Shown here: piece after piece, positions 1 through 7,512 of the stretch | How the letters are laid out: every line of letters begins with the position of its first letter | Position numbering within the stretch: the first letter of the stretch is position 1 | DNA from: Bilifractor sp002394235 | GTDB taxonomy: Bacteria; Bacillota; Clostridia; Lachnospirales; Lachnospiraceae | NCBI RefSeq assembly: GCF_052118845.1 | Contig: NZ_JBQKGJ010000033.1 | Coordinates: 1 to 27,826, forward strand | Direction: 5' to 3' | Length of the DNA: 27,826 bases | Notes under the pieces: model-generated | The model's database searches: none | Told to the model about the DNA's origin: nothing | What the model saw: the letters and a program-made list of their open reading frames with translations, nothing else | Made by a program: the position numbers and the translations under genes

Positions 1-22
1 TTCTAGTCAACTCAATTATACC

Positions 23-47
23 AAAGGCACAGCGTCTATGCCTTTTT
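23..47 (+). terminator. Candidate intrinsic terminator
   Basis: A 7-bp stem (AAAGGCA at 23-29 pairing with TGCCTTT at 39-45) is followed by further T residues. This is the form of a rho-independent terminator for a plus-strand gene lying left of the window. No gene end is visible here, so the assignment rests on structure only. Confidence 0.5.
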
Positions 48-173
48 AATTGCCTACATTATTGAGTTTTCAAGGTTCAACACACCTTTTGAGTGTGGGA
101 AGTTTTAGTTACTAAATACAAATTCAATGTATACAGAAAGATATAAGGAGTGGGAGGGATTCCGCCGTAGTTG

Positions 174-215
174 GCATTGTAGGAAAATCCAAAAGTTTAG
201 ATTTTCCCACAATGC
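174..215. repeat. Long near-perfect inverted repeat (hairpin)
   Basis: Two 16-base arms (174-189 and 200-215, GCATTGT.GGAAAATC and its complement) pair with one mismatch around a 10-base loop. There is no T-tract, so it is not an ordinary terminator. It could be a transposon end, a small MITE or an RNA hairpin. The rest of 1-287 shows no gene I recognise. Confidence 0.55.
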
Positions 216-287
216 TTATCTTTTGGTCTTTGGTTCGGAATAGTGTAGTGCTGGCGGTCTATCTCTTGTTTTCGGTTGCTTGCTTCC

Positions 288-475
288 TTACCGTACATGA
301 GCATTATCACACGGCTTCAAACTTCCTGCAACACTTTTAAGGCTCTGAATAGTAGCCTCAAAATCATCCAAAACATTTTTCGCCGCCTGATCACTTTTTT
401 CACCATAAGCAAATATCTGATGTATTGATTTAGATCTTCTTCTGCATCTGCTGTTACTACTACTTTATATTCCAT
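288..475 (-). pseudogene. RelE/ParE-family toxin, frameshifted and truncated
   Basis: The ATG at 475 lies inside the last codons of the antitoxin gene (11-nt overlap), the usual antitoxin-toxin coupling. The first 23 or so residues (MEYKVVVTADAEEDLNQYI...) read like a RelE/ParE-type mRNA interferase or gyrase toxin N-terminus. The frame is lost at a run of six A where seven would keep it. After a one-base correction, the sequence continues as GEKSDQAAKNVLDDFEATIQ and onward, ending at a stop at 288-290 after about 62 residues. The family is usually 90-105 aa, so the catalytic C-terminal half is also missing. No active toxin is expected. Confidence 0.75.
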
Positions 476-758
476 ACTTTTCTCTCATATCAGCAATAAC
501 AGCATCCGCAGATCGATAGTTACCCTTTGATGCAGATACTCTTGATTTCTCCAGTTTCTCCAACATCATTTCTTCAGACATGGCAGCATACGGATTATGC
601 TCCACCCGTTTTATCTCAAATGGGAAACCGTTATTTGCAACAGCTTGTGTCAAAAACATCCGAATTGCAGAAGTCGTATCTGTACCAAGATCTTTAAACA
701 ACTGGTCTGACTTTCTCTTTAACTCATCATCAACACGTACTTGAATTGTACTTGCCAT
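465..758 (-). CDS. RelB/DinJ-family antitoxin
   Basis: This 97-aa protein begins MASTIQVRVDDELKRKSDQLF with a ribbon-helix-helix N-terminus (about residues 3-45, including the LGTDTTSAIRMFLTQAV helix pair) typical of RelB/DinJ. These proteins bind their own promoter and neutralise a RelE/YafQ-like toxin through the C-terminal part. A GAGG ribosome site lies about 9 bases upstream of the chosen ATG. The downstream partner toxin is broken by a frameshift and truncation, so this is an orphan antitoxin. It may still autoregulate or cross-neutralise other toxins. Family call is confident; function in this cell is inference. Confidence 0.88.
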   Translation of the reverse strand: MASTIQVRVDDELKRKSDQLFKDLGTDTTSAIRMFLTQAVANNGFPFEIKRVEHNPYAAMSEEMMLEKLEKSRVSASKGNYRSADAVIADMREKYGI

Positions 759-1040
759 TCATTATTCCTCCATTTCTTTTTTATTATTTTAATACACATT
801 CATTGCTGTTTCAATTTATTTGTATTGATTTTGCATCCAACTGCAGCCATCCGCCCGTTTTTCAGGCATTTGTGAGAAATGGCCTCTAATGAGCGTGGAT
901 TATCACCGGTGCTCTCGCATGATCAGCGCAACGAACGCCTTTGTCGAACCAAAGACCCGAAAATCGGTAAATAATCCGCTCGTTAGAACAATCGTTATTA
1001 TTTTAGATTCCAGCTAATATGTAGAAGGGGGTTTTAGACG
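759..1040. other. Intergenic stretch without a recognised gene
   Basis: The antitoxin gene's ribosome site and presumably its promoter lie in the AT-rich first 80 bases. The remainder is more GC-rich and has only very short frames without ribosome sites. The stretch ends at the outer tip of the IS66 fragment (GTAAGTGG at 1041). It is probably decayed mobile-element DNA. Confidence 0.4.
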
Positions 1041-1397
1041 GTAAGTGGTAAATAATTGGTACCTTGACAAAGTTAAGGCCGCTCCTTTCGGAACGACCTC
1101 ATGAACAAACATTGATCATTTTTTCGATGGCTTTGACTTCGGCGGATCGCTTTTCCGTATGTAATCCGGAAGCTTCTCGGACCAAGGCAGCAGATCCTCT
1201 ATGAAGGAATCATTTTCCAACGCCCCATGTTTCGGGATCTCCTCCAAGAGATACTTGAAATACTCATACGGCTTTAGGTGATTCACTTTTGCCGTTTCGG
1301 CGATGCTGTACAATATCGCGCTGGACTTCGCCCCGTGGATGGTGTCTATGAGATACCAGTTCTTCCGTCCGATTGTGAAGCTGCGGATACCTCGCTC
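1041..1397 (-). mobile_element. IS66-family 3' end fragment, left copy
   Basis: This 357-bp segment is the reverse complement of 7541-7897; I found no difference on reading both. It carries the last 93 codons or so of an IS66 TnpC transposase (stop at 1116-1118): ERGIRSFTIGRKNWYLIDTIHGAK and onward to YSIAETAKVNHLKPYEYFKYLLEE, matching the C-terminus of DDE_Tnp_IS66. The outer tip starts GTAAG, as IS66 terminal repeats do. The 5' part of the transposase (two of the three catalytic acidic residues) is absent; the frame is replaced by the recombination core of the RIT-like element. Non-functional. Confidence 0.88.
1116..1397 (-). pseudogene. tnpC: IS66 transposase TnpC, C-terminal fragment
   Basis: An open frame runs from the GAG of the ERGIR motif to the stop at 1116-1118, about 93 residues. 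In IS66 transposases the Glu of the NxxER(I/L)R motif is, to my knowledge, the last acidic residue of the DDE triad, so the break falls just upstream of it. The complete protein is normally about 500 aa. No start codon with a ribosome site is present. Confidence 0.85.
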
Positions 1398-1401
1398 CGC
1401 C

Positions 1402-1429
1402 GCTTATCCATATATCAGCATAAGCCGCC
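1402..1429 (+). repeat. Left core site of the RIT-like element (direct repeat with 7513-7540)
   Basis: This 28-bp sequence (GCTTATCC...ATAAGCCGCC) recurs in the same orientation at 7513-7540. It has inverted arms (CTTAT / ATAAG plus flanking GC bases) around a roughly 12-bp centre, the layout of a tyrosine-recombinase crossover site. It lies exactly between the IS66 fragment and the element's terminal inverted repeat. I interpret it as attL/attR-like; the crossover point itself is not known. Confidence 0.7.
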
Positions 1430-1430
1430 T

Positions 1431-1466
1431 TATACTCAGGATATTTTTATCCTCACCTTTTGTCAA
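1431..1466 (+). repeat. Left terminal inverted repeat of the RIT-like element
   Basis: The 36 bases starting TATACTCAGGATATTTTTAT match the reverse complement of 7472-7507 with two mismatches (34 of 36). The repeat contains a small internal palindrome (GGATA-TTTT-TATCC). The position directly inside the core repeat suggests recombinase arm sites or an element boundary. Confidence 0.8.
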
Positions 1467-1564
1467 AAAGCGCATAGACAGCTAAGTTTTTCATATAAAC
1501 ATGTGGATAACATTTCTTTTGTTTCCGATAATGGAATCACCAAATCATAAGGAGGTGATTCCCA

Positions 1565-3442
1565 GTGAAACAATTCGAAGCAAATGTAACCACTGTTATG
1601 AAGTTTTTGGAAGATGAAAGCTTCAGTACATCCGTAATCAGTGAACACAGGTTATGCTACAAGAAACTGCACATCTATCTTGAGGCATCTGGTAAGTGTT
1701 ATACCCCGGAGATCGCTTATCAATGGATCGAAGACAACAAAGCGTCTTGGAACCACTGGCATTATACAGGATATCGGCACTGCATTGACCAGTTGGAAGA
1801 TGTCCGTTTGACAGGTTCCATATCTTTGAACCATTTATCTTACAGGAAATCTGCCTATTCCCAGCTAAATCCTGTTTTTCGGTCCGTGCTGGACATCTTT
1901 ATCCGTGATTATCATGAAAACGATGACCGGTACCGGATTGCATGTGCAAGATTTCTTCTGTATCTACAGAACAACGGGCTTGGCAGCATATCAGAGCTTG
2001 ACTACGATATACTGTTGCAGTTCCACAAGGAGGATTATCACTCTTCATACAAGACGAAGGATGTTTACGAGGATCTTATTCGGAAGTTTTTAAAGTATCT
2101 TGCTGAAAAGGATATATGTTCCCATGGTTTAGCTCTTGCTTTAAACAAGCTGTTAATCCACCAGATCATCAGGATGACAGATGAAGAGCTTTGCATGGCT
2201 TCCGGTAAAACGTATCCTCCTGTTACAGAAAGCCTGATCGATGAGTTTCTTGCCGGTATGGCTGAAACCCGCTATGGCAGAACCGTATTGAAAAGCTCCA
2301 GACATATCCTTACACTGTTGTATGTGTTTCTGGATATGCACCATGCCGTTTTGAATGACGGGCTTCTGTGGATTTGGTTCAGCCGGGTGAAGCCACTTCT
2401 GGGTTCTGGATGGAAACAACACCGTCGCTCCCTGTGCCAGTTTTTGTATTTCATGGAAACGGGATCCATCATGACTGGTTATACTGGAGACCCTCAACGC
2501 GTGCGTCCGGAGGAATTGCTTCCCAATTGGCAGATTGACCCGCTCACCGATTACCTGCGCTTGTTAAAACATGAAGGCTGGCAGCCGTCCACCATAGCAA
2601 TGCATAGATCGAGCAACTTACGTCTCTGCAGATACCTTCAAGATACCGGCATCGGCAGTTTCGCAGCGCTCACCCCAGCCGTATTGAAGGATTTCAACCT
2701 GCAGGACCATCATAGTACACCGGAAGGAAAGGCGGCATACAACTGCCGCATACGCAGCTTCATCATCTATCTTTACGAACAGGGGCTGATTGAAGATCCA
2801 TTCTTGTTCAAGGCACTGCCAACAGCAGCGGCACCAAAGGTATCTGTTACACGTACTCTTTCCAAAGAAGAAGTTGCCTTGATCTGGTCCGTCGATCCTG
2901 ACGCGCTTTCTCCGAAAGCCCTTCGGGATTATGCAATGGTATGCATTGGACTCTCAATGGGTTTCCGAGCATCAGATATAATAGGCCTATGTTTTGAAAA
3001 CATAAACTGGAAACAGCGCAGTATCCGTATCATCCAGCAGAAGACCGGTAAGATCCTTCTCATGCCGATGCCTGTAAGGACTGGGAACGTCCTGTTCCGT
3101 TACCTCCGTGATGGACGGCCAAAAAGTAACGAGCCTTTTGTTTTCATCTGCCATGAAGCTCCTTACAGCCAGTTACATAGCAGTGTATGCGCCAAAGCCT
3201 TGACAAGGTTCATCGGCCCTTCAGCAGAACCTGGCCGTGGTTTTCACGTCGTAAGGAAGACATTTGCCACGCAACTCCTTGAAGGCAATACAAAAGTTGA
3301 ACTGATCTCCGATTCTCTTGGACATTCCACCGACGGCACCGTCGATAAGTATCTATCCTTGGATGAAAAGCGGATGCGGATGTGTCCATTATCTCTGGAG
3401 GAGGCTGGTATCTCTTACGAAGGAGGTGCTTTCCATGCATAA
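1565..3442 (+). CDS. Tyrosine recombinase, first gene of the trio (RitA/TnpB-like)
   Basis: This 625-aa site-specific recombinase carries a C-terminal phage-integrase catalytic domain (about residues 430-605): Arg468 (GFRAS), Lys493 (QQKTGK), His561-Arg564 (HVVRK), His587 (LGH) and nucleophile Tyr596 (VDKYLS) are all present. The first 420 residues are unusually long and look like repeated helical SAM-like DNA-binding domains (near 100-200 and 320-410). The start is GTG at 1565, chosen for a near-perfect ribosome site (AAGGAGGTGATT, 1549-1560). The gene overlaps the next by 8 nt. It likely forms a DNA-bound complex with the two other recombinases to move the element. The size resembles Tn554 TnpB (630 aa); exact subfamily is uncertain. 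Confidence 0.88.
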   Translation: MKQFEANVTTVMKFLEDESFSTSVISEHRLCYKKLHIYLEASGKCYTPEIAYQWIEDNKASWNHWHYTGYRHCIDQLEDVRLTGSISLNHLSYRKSAYSQLNPVFRSVLDIFIRDYHENDDRYRIACARFLLYLQNNGLGSISELDYDILLQFHKEDYHSSYKTKDVYEDLIRKFLKYLAEKDICSHGLALALNKLLIHQIIRMTDEELCMASGKTYPPVTESLIDEFLAGMAETRYGRTVLKSSRHILTLLYVFLDMHHAVLNDGLLWIWFSRVKPLLGSGWKQHRRSLCQFLYFMETGSIMTGYTGDPQRVRPEELLPNWQIDPLTDYLRLLKHEGWQPSTIAMHRSSNLRLCRYLQDTGIGSFAALTPAVLKDFNLQDHHSTPEGKAAYNCRIRSFIIYLYEQGLIEDPFLFKALPTAAAPKVSVTRTLSKEEVALIWSVDPDALSPKALRDYAMVCIGLSMGFRASDIIGLCFENINWKQRSIRIIQQKTGKILLMPMPVRTGNVLFRYLRDGRPKSNEPFVFICHEAPYSQLHSSVCAKALTRFIGPSAEPGRGFHVVRKTFATQLLEGNTKVELISDSLGHSTDGTVDKYLSLDEKRMRMCPLSLEEAGISYEGGAFHA

Positions 3443-4415
3443 GGTGTATCAGTATGGCAGCGTTTTTGCAGATCTAATAAAGGATTACATCGCATCTCGT
3501 CGTGAAGCTGGGTTCATGTACGATAATCCCGCATACTGGCTGTATCGCTTTGACCAGTACTGCCATGAAAAAGAGGTCACAGAAACAGTAGTTACAAAGC
3601 CATTATTCGAAGCATGGGCCATGAAATCCGATACAGAAACAAAAGTGACACAAAACAATCGACTTCAGGCACTGCGGAACTTCTGCGTTTATCTTAACAC
3701 GTTAGGTCTGCCCGCTTACATTCCGGCGATCCTGCCCCGACCGGAAAAAGTAGTCCCTTATCTGATGAAGGATGAAGATATCTGGGAATTCTTTGAGCAA
3801 GTGGATCTTTATGTGACAACCGATCACGTGCCGACGTTTCAAAGAATGGCCTGTGAATATAAGGTGCTGTTCCGCCTGATTTACTGTTGCGGGCTTCGCA
3901 ATAATGAAGCATGTTCTTTGAAAACTGAAAACATCGATACGGATAACGGTATCCTCACGATTTATCATTCCAAAGGCAGAAAAGACAGGATTGTTTATCT
4001 GTCCGGGGACCTACTCAAACTTTGCCAGGACTATCGTCAATGGCTGAATGCACAGCTTGATATCCCATCGGAATGGTTCTTTCCGGGCAAATACCCTGAA
4101 CGCCATATCCCAAAGACCTCGGTGAATCGCAAGTTCAACGAGTTCTGGAACGGTACCAGAGCTTCAAAAGCCTGCGATAAGAAGCCTACCGTACACTGCC
4201 TGCGCTATGCGTTTGTGATTAAAAGGATCAACTCCTGGATGGAGGCTGATATCCCGTTACATGCGATGATGCCCTATCTGAGCAGTTATCTCGGCCATAT
4301 GGGGCCGATGGAAACGTATTATTACTTCCATCAGATCGAGGATGCTTTCCAGACTGTACGCCGAAAAGACGTTGTTTCACCACGAGTGATCCCGGAGGTG
4401 CCGTATGAAAGATAA
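3435..4415 (+). CDS. Tyrosine recombinase, second gene of the trio
   Basis: This 326-aa XerC/D-like recombinase has an N-terminal core-binding domain (about 8-95) and a catalytic domain (about 110-305). Arg155 (CGLRNNEA), Lys180 (HSKGRKDR), His254-Arg257 (HCLR), His288 (LGH) and Tyr297 are complete, with the expected nine residues between the last His and Tyr. The frame is open further upstream to 3318, but that would run deep into the preceding gene; the ATG at 3435 has AGGAGGTG just before it. It overlaps the first gene by 8 nt and the third by 11 nt, implying coupled translation in fixed ratio. DNA strand exchange within the element's mobility complex is the inferred role. Confidence 0.88.
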   Translation: MHKVYQYGSVFADLIKDYIASRREAGFMYDNPAYWLYRFDQYCHEKEVTETVVTKPLFEAWAMKSDTETKVTQNNRLQALRNFCVYLNTLGLPAYIPAILPRPEKVVPYLMKDEDIWEFFEQVDLYVTTDHVPTFQRMACEYKVLFRLIYCCGLRNNEACSLKTENIDTDNGILTIYHSKGRKDRIVYLSGDLLKLCQDYRQWLNAQLDIPSEWFFPGKYPERHIPKTSVNRKFNEFWNGTRASKACDKKPTVHCLRYAFVIKRINSWMEADIPLHAMMPYLSSYLGHMGPMETYYYFHQIEDAFQTVRRKDVVSPRVIPEVPYER

Positions 4416-4437
4416 AAGATTCGATGAGCTGTTTTTT

Positions 4438-4443
4438 TCTGCA
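4438..4443 (+). repeat. Left target-site duplication of the IS21-family insertion
   Basis: TCTGCA here is repeated at 6424-6429. Collapsing the two copies restores the third recombinase's reading frame exactly, which fixes the element boundaries. Six bases lies within the 4-8 bp range known for IS21-family elements. Confidence 0.75.
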
Positions 4444-4458
4444 AACAGCCACTTTCTG

Positions 4459-4509
4459 CGGACAGCAGGGCCGCATTTTCCGGACGGTTCGGGCCATATT
4501 AAACGGACA
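4459..4509 (-). repeat. Phased terminal repeats of IS21-family element, istB end
   Basis: CGGAC motifs occur at 4459, 4481 and 4504 (CGGACA, CGGACG, CGGACA), spaced 22 and 23 bases, about two helical turns. They mirror the TGTCCG series at the other end and probably bind IstA on one face of the DNA. Confidence 0.6.
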
Positions 4510-4580
4510 GCCTGGGAGATCAGTAGGGCAGAGGGTACTCCGCCCTACTGATCAGTATTGATCGGTGTTCCAGAAGAAAG

Positions 4581-5138
4581 CTATGCTTTCTCAATCAGTA
4601 CAGTAAATCCTGTCGTCAGTCTGCGTCTGATCCCGTCAAGCTTACCGTAGCATTCCTTCTCGTCACTCAGCTGGTTTCCCCACTCATCTGGAGAATACTG
4701 ACAGCTGAAGAGTGTGGAGGTGCCAAGGTCATCCCGAAGCTTTATGAGATGATACAGGATCTTGATCCCTTCTTCTGAATACCTGCTTATGGCAAAATCA
4801 TCAATGAACAGCAGCTGGATCCGTGCATAGTACCTGATCCTCTTGCGGTACTTGTTCAGGTCTTCCTGACGGTTGAGGACGATCAGTTCGTCTAGCAGGT
4901 CACTATAGTCTACGAACTTACAACGGTAATTACGTCTGCATGCTTCCACACAACAGGCAGACAGGAAATAAGACTTGCCGGCATCGGTGACTCCATAGAT
5001 CCCGACGTTCTGCCAATTCTCAGCGAAATGAAATTTCAGGATCTGTTCAACGGTGGCATCATTGTAGATGCGTCCGTTGCCGGTTTTCAGATTCTCGGCC
5101 AAAGCACCTTTATTGATCAGGCTGCTGAGTCGCAGATC
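4581..5138 (-). pseudogene. istB: IstB-like AAA+ transposition helper, N-terminally truncated
   Basis: The open frame (from just after a TAA at 5139-5141) has no good start; the first possible initiator is a TTG at 5102. It shows a Walker A box GVTDAGKS and Walker B LLFIDDFA, then an IstB-like C-terminal region ending in RRRLTTGFTVLIEKA. Normal IstB is about 250 aa and has an N-terminal domain of about 60-70 residues that interacts with IstA; most of it is missing here. IstB is the ATPase that selects target DNA and stimulates the IstA transposase. The Walker A core has Asp-Ala in place of the usual Gly-Ser, still compatible with the P-loop pattern. Confidence 0.8.
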
Positions 5139-5339
5139 TTATTCTTCATTGCCAGCCTCCGTTTCCTGATGCTTCAGCAGGTTCTTAAGGGAATACTTGC
5201 TGTCATCATCTTTGTAGGGCGCCGGATACGGCTGTTGCAGCATCTTCGTTGGGGCTACTCTGTGGCATTGTACTTTGCAACGGTTCTTTATGGTAAGTTG
5301 AGATTGTGTTACAGATATAGGAATGGTTGCATCTCCCAG

Positions 5340-6269
5340 CTAAAACGGCGTCTTTACAGCAACGTTCCAGGGCTTCCGCTTCTCAGCATCCACCTTTTTC
5401 ATCAGGACACGGTTTAAATCATCCAGCGAATATAAGACCATATCTTCCATATCCATGAGGATGTGCATGGGAATGATCTTTACGTGGCCTTCCACAACTG
5501 GTTTCCAGCGGGGGGATTTCACTTTGGCAGGGGTTAAAACCGTATTGTTATGTTCTGCCCATGCCTGGAAATCTTTATTCAGGACAGGGCTGGTCCAGTC
5601 CTTGTTCCGGGCAACTGCCACTTTGCAATTATCCGGGGTGATCGTCGGCGTCACGCCGCCAAAATAAGTCAGAGCATTATTATTGACCCGGATCCAGTTC
5701 CGGATATCGCATTCGGTCATTCCTTCAGCGTAAAAGTAATCACTGTAGGTGAGGGCAGCGATAAAGATCGTGACCTTTGTGGTCTCATCCGGGTTCCGGC
5801 GGTTATGCAGATAGAGCTGCTTCCCCGCATAGTCCAGCTCGAGATTGACACCGGGATAACGCGGGATGTGGAAGGTCAGCTGTTTGGAATCAGCCCATTC
5901 GCTGTAACGCCTGCAGTACTGGCGATAGCTCATTGGCTTCTTTCCATCTACGACACCTATGGCATTGTATTTCTGCCACAGATGCTTCAGGGTCTCTCCT
6001 TTGCGGGACAGAGCCTTGTAGACAGCTTCCTTGTTAAAATCCCGGTAGAGGAGCTGATCCGCCGATACACCAGGCTTTTTATAAAGCATGTTTCCGATGT
6101 ATTCATTCGGGACATCTGCCGGTAAAGGGTATGAAAGTTCCGAATTCTCTCTGAAACACTTCAGGAACTCGTTGACAGTTGTTTTGCTGCAGTCGCCGCA
6201 GCTTTCGGCGATTTCACGGCAGCTGAGATGGTTCACAAAGGGAAGCCTTAGTACTTTTTTGTAATCCAT
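5340..6269 (-). pseudogene. istA: IstA transposase, C-terminally truncated
   Basis: 309 residues carry an N-terminal helix-turn-helix (about 10-40, LSCREIAESCGDCSKTTVNEF) and an rve-type DDE core: Asp146 (LELDYAGK), Asp213 (TPDNC) and Glu260 (VVEGH). The frame stops at TAG 5340-5342, about 50 residues after the catalytic Glu; full IstA proteins are about 400-510 aa and have a further beta-barrel domain. Beyond the TAG the same frame stays open for 67 more codons to the TAA before istB, without recognisable IstA sequence. An internal deletion or rearrangement is the simplest explanation. The ATG at 6269 lies about 13 nt after an AGGTCC sequence, a mediocre ribosome site. Confidence 0.8.
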
Positions 6270-6336
6270 AGTAGGACCTCCAGATATAATATTTCTCCAT
6301 TTTAAGGAGATGCGCTTATTATATCTGAAGATCTAT

Positions 6337-6410
6337 TGTCCGGTTAATGTGTCCTTACTTGTCCGCTAATTATGTCTCAGACTGTCCGCCGAATATGGCA
6401 CAGATGTCCG
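6337..6410 (+). repeat. Phased TGTCCG repeats upstream of istA
   Basis: TGTCCG occurs at 6337, 6360, 6383 and 6405 (spacing 23, 23 and 22 bases), with a weaker TGTCC at 6350. This two-turn phasing fits multiple transposase-binding sites at an IS21 end. The istA promoter should also lie in this region. Confidence 0.65.
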
Positions 6411-6423
6411 TTTAGCCCGACAA

Positions 6424-6429
6424 TCTGCA
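6424..6429 (+). repeat. Right target-site duplication of the IS21-family insertion
   Basis: Second copy of TCTGCA (see 4438-4443). The codons TTT TCA AAG that follow continue the third recombinase in frame. Confidence 0.75.
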
Positions 6430-7432
6430 TTTTCAAAGACACATGAATTCCTTGACGGATATCTGACATCACAATGCTCCAGAAGCCCGCATACAATAAA
6501 AGCTTACCGGGATGCACTGACGGTATTTCGGCGGTATGTTACATCACAGGGGATATCACTGAAAAAGTTTGGCTTCGAAGATTGTACCCGTGATTTCCTG
6601 CTTGGATTCATGGAATACCTGCAAAAGACCGGATACGAAAAATCCTCGTGCAACCAGCGCCTTGCTGCGATAAAGTCTTATATGTGGTATGTCGCGGACG
6701 GGGATATCACCTGGCAGCAGGATGCCTTGATGGTATCAAGGGTTCCTTTCCTCAGGACTCCTGATAAAGAAAGGGAGACCTTGAGTGAAGAGTGCTTAAC
6801 AGCGTTATTTACTGCACCGTCCAAGGACAAACGCGGAATTCGTGATTCAACGATCATGATCATCCTGTATGATTCGGCGGTACGCCTCAGCGAACTGATC
6901 GGCCTGACAGTATCGGATGTAAATCTCCGGAAGAGTATCCCTTATCTCAGGATCAGGGGAAAGGGAGACCGGGAGCGTATCGTTTCCATCTCCGATAGTG
7001 CTGCGAACCATCTAAGAAATTACATGGATCTTTACCATGGTTCGAGTTCGCCTGAGACAGAAAGGCTTTTTTATACCGTAATTCACGGCGAGCCCCATCC
7101 TATGTCACCGGGTAACATTGCGCGTATCATCGATAAATATGTTCGGATCGTCAGGCCGGACCATCCGGACCTTCCTGAAAAGGTCCACCCGCATATGTTC
7201 CGCCGGACGCGTGCAACAAATCTTTACCAAAGCAACATCGAGTTGGAACTGGTCTCAAGGATACTCGGCCATACATCAACCCAAACGACCCGGATCTATG
7301 CGAAACCGTCGCTTGAAATGCTGAAAGCTGCAATGGATCAGAGCAATCCCGAATTGAATGCCGAGAAGCCGTTATGGCCTGACGATGAAGATGAATTCGC
7401 CCGTATCTGCGGATTAAGGTAAAATATTTATT

Positions 7433-7486
7433 CTCATCTTTTGTCAGGTGAACGCAGTGTTTATACGCACCTTGATAAAAGATGAG
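7433..7486. repeat. Subterminal inverted repeat at the right end of the RIT-like element
   Basis: The arm at 7433-7450 (CTCATCTTTTGTCAGGTG) pairs with 7468-7486 with one mismatch and one bulge around a 17-base loop. The second arm is part of the right terminal inverted repeat, so the element's right end carries two inverted copies of the CTCATCTTTT motif and the left end carries one. It could be an additional recombinase arm site that distinguishes the ends, or an RNA hairpin ending the recombinase transcript. Confidence 0.6.
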
Positions 7487-7507
7487 GATAAAAATATCCT
7501 GAGTATA
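7472..7507 (-). repeat. Right terminal inverted repeat of the RIT-like element
   Basis: Reverse complement of the left repeat (1431-1466) with 34 of 36 matches. It ends two to three bases before the core repeat's inverted arm, the same geometry as on the left. Confidence 0.8.
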
Positions 7508-7512
7508 AAGCG

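Larger units (their letters stand above)
4444..6423 (-). mobile_element. IS21-family insertion sequence, degraded
   Basis: This 1980-bp insertion is bounded by the TCTGCA duplication. It carries istA then istB on the minus strand, plus multiple CGGACA/TGTCCG repeats near both ends, the arrangement expected for IS21 (repeated transposase sites at each end). Both genes are damaged: istA stops early and istB lacks its N-terminal part, consistent with an internal deletion around 5140-5340. The outermost bases do not give the canonical TG...CA ends with this boundary, so either the ends are divergent or the duplication is a base or two different. Confidence 0.8.
4405..7422 (+). pseudogene. Tyrosine recombinase, third gene of the trio, split by IS21-family insertion
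   Basis: The ATG at 4405 follows GGAGGTG and overlaps the second gene by 11 nt. Codons 1-13 (MKDKRFDELFFSA) end at the 6-bp target duplication TCTGCA (4438-4443). Coding resumes in the same frame at 6430 (FSKTHEFLDGYL...) and runs to 7422. Removing 4444-6429 gives one uninterrupted 343-aa recombinase with Arg165 (AVRLSE), Lys191 (RGKGDR), His268-Arg271 (HMFRR), His294 (LGH) and Tyr303 (RIYAK). The 3' part could be translated from an internal ATG (6610), but it would lack most of the N-terminal DNA-binding domain. Apart from the insertion I see no damage, so the disruption looks recent. Confidence 0.85.
1430..7509 (+). mobile_element. RIT-like (recombinase-in-trio) element, interrupted by IS21
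   Basis: Three same-strand, overlapping tyrosine-recombinase genes (start/stop overlaps of 8 and 11 nt) are the only cargo between 36-bp terminal inverted repeats, with direct 28-bp core copies outside. Known RIT elements are defined by three adjacent integrase genes and terminal inverted repeats. The 625-aa first protein is also similar in size to TnpB of Tn554, so this may be a Firmicutes branch between the two groups. The third gene is split by an IS21-family insertion, so the element is probably immobile unless complemented. The dense overlaps suggest the three proteins act together. Confidence 0.75.

Noticed and set aside
889..1017. 42-residue plus-strand frame in the gap before the IS66 fragment
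   Set aside because: No ribosome site, no recognisable motif and no supporting context.
1502..1510. Perfect DnaA-box consensus (TTATCCACA on the minus strand) upstream of the first recombinase
   Set aside because: Only a single box was noticed; there is no AT-rich repeat array or rep gene, so there is no support for an origin.
3318..3434. N-terminal extension of the second recombinase
   Set aside because: It would overlap the first gene by over 100 bases; the ATG at 3435 has a strong ribosome site and the normal family start.
4440..6422. Canonical TG...CA boundaries for the IS21-family element
   Set aside because: These ends leave flanks that do not match, whereas the TCTGCA duplication restores the interrupted gene in frame.
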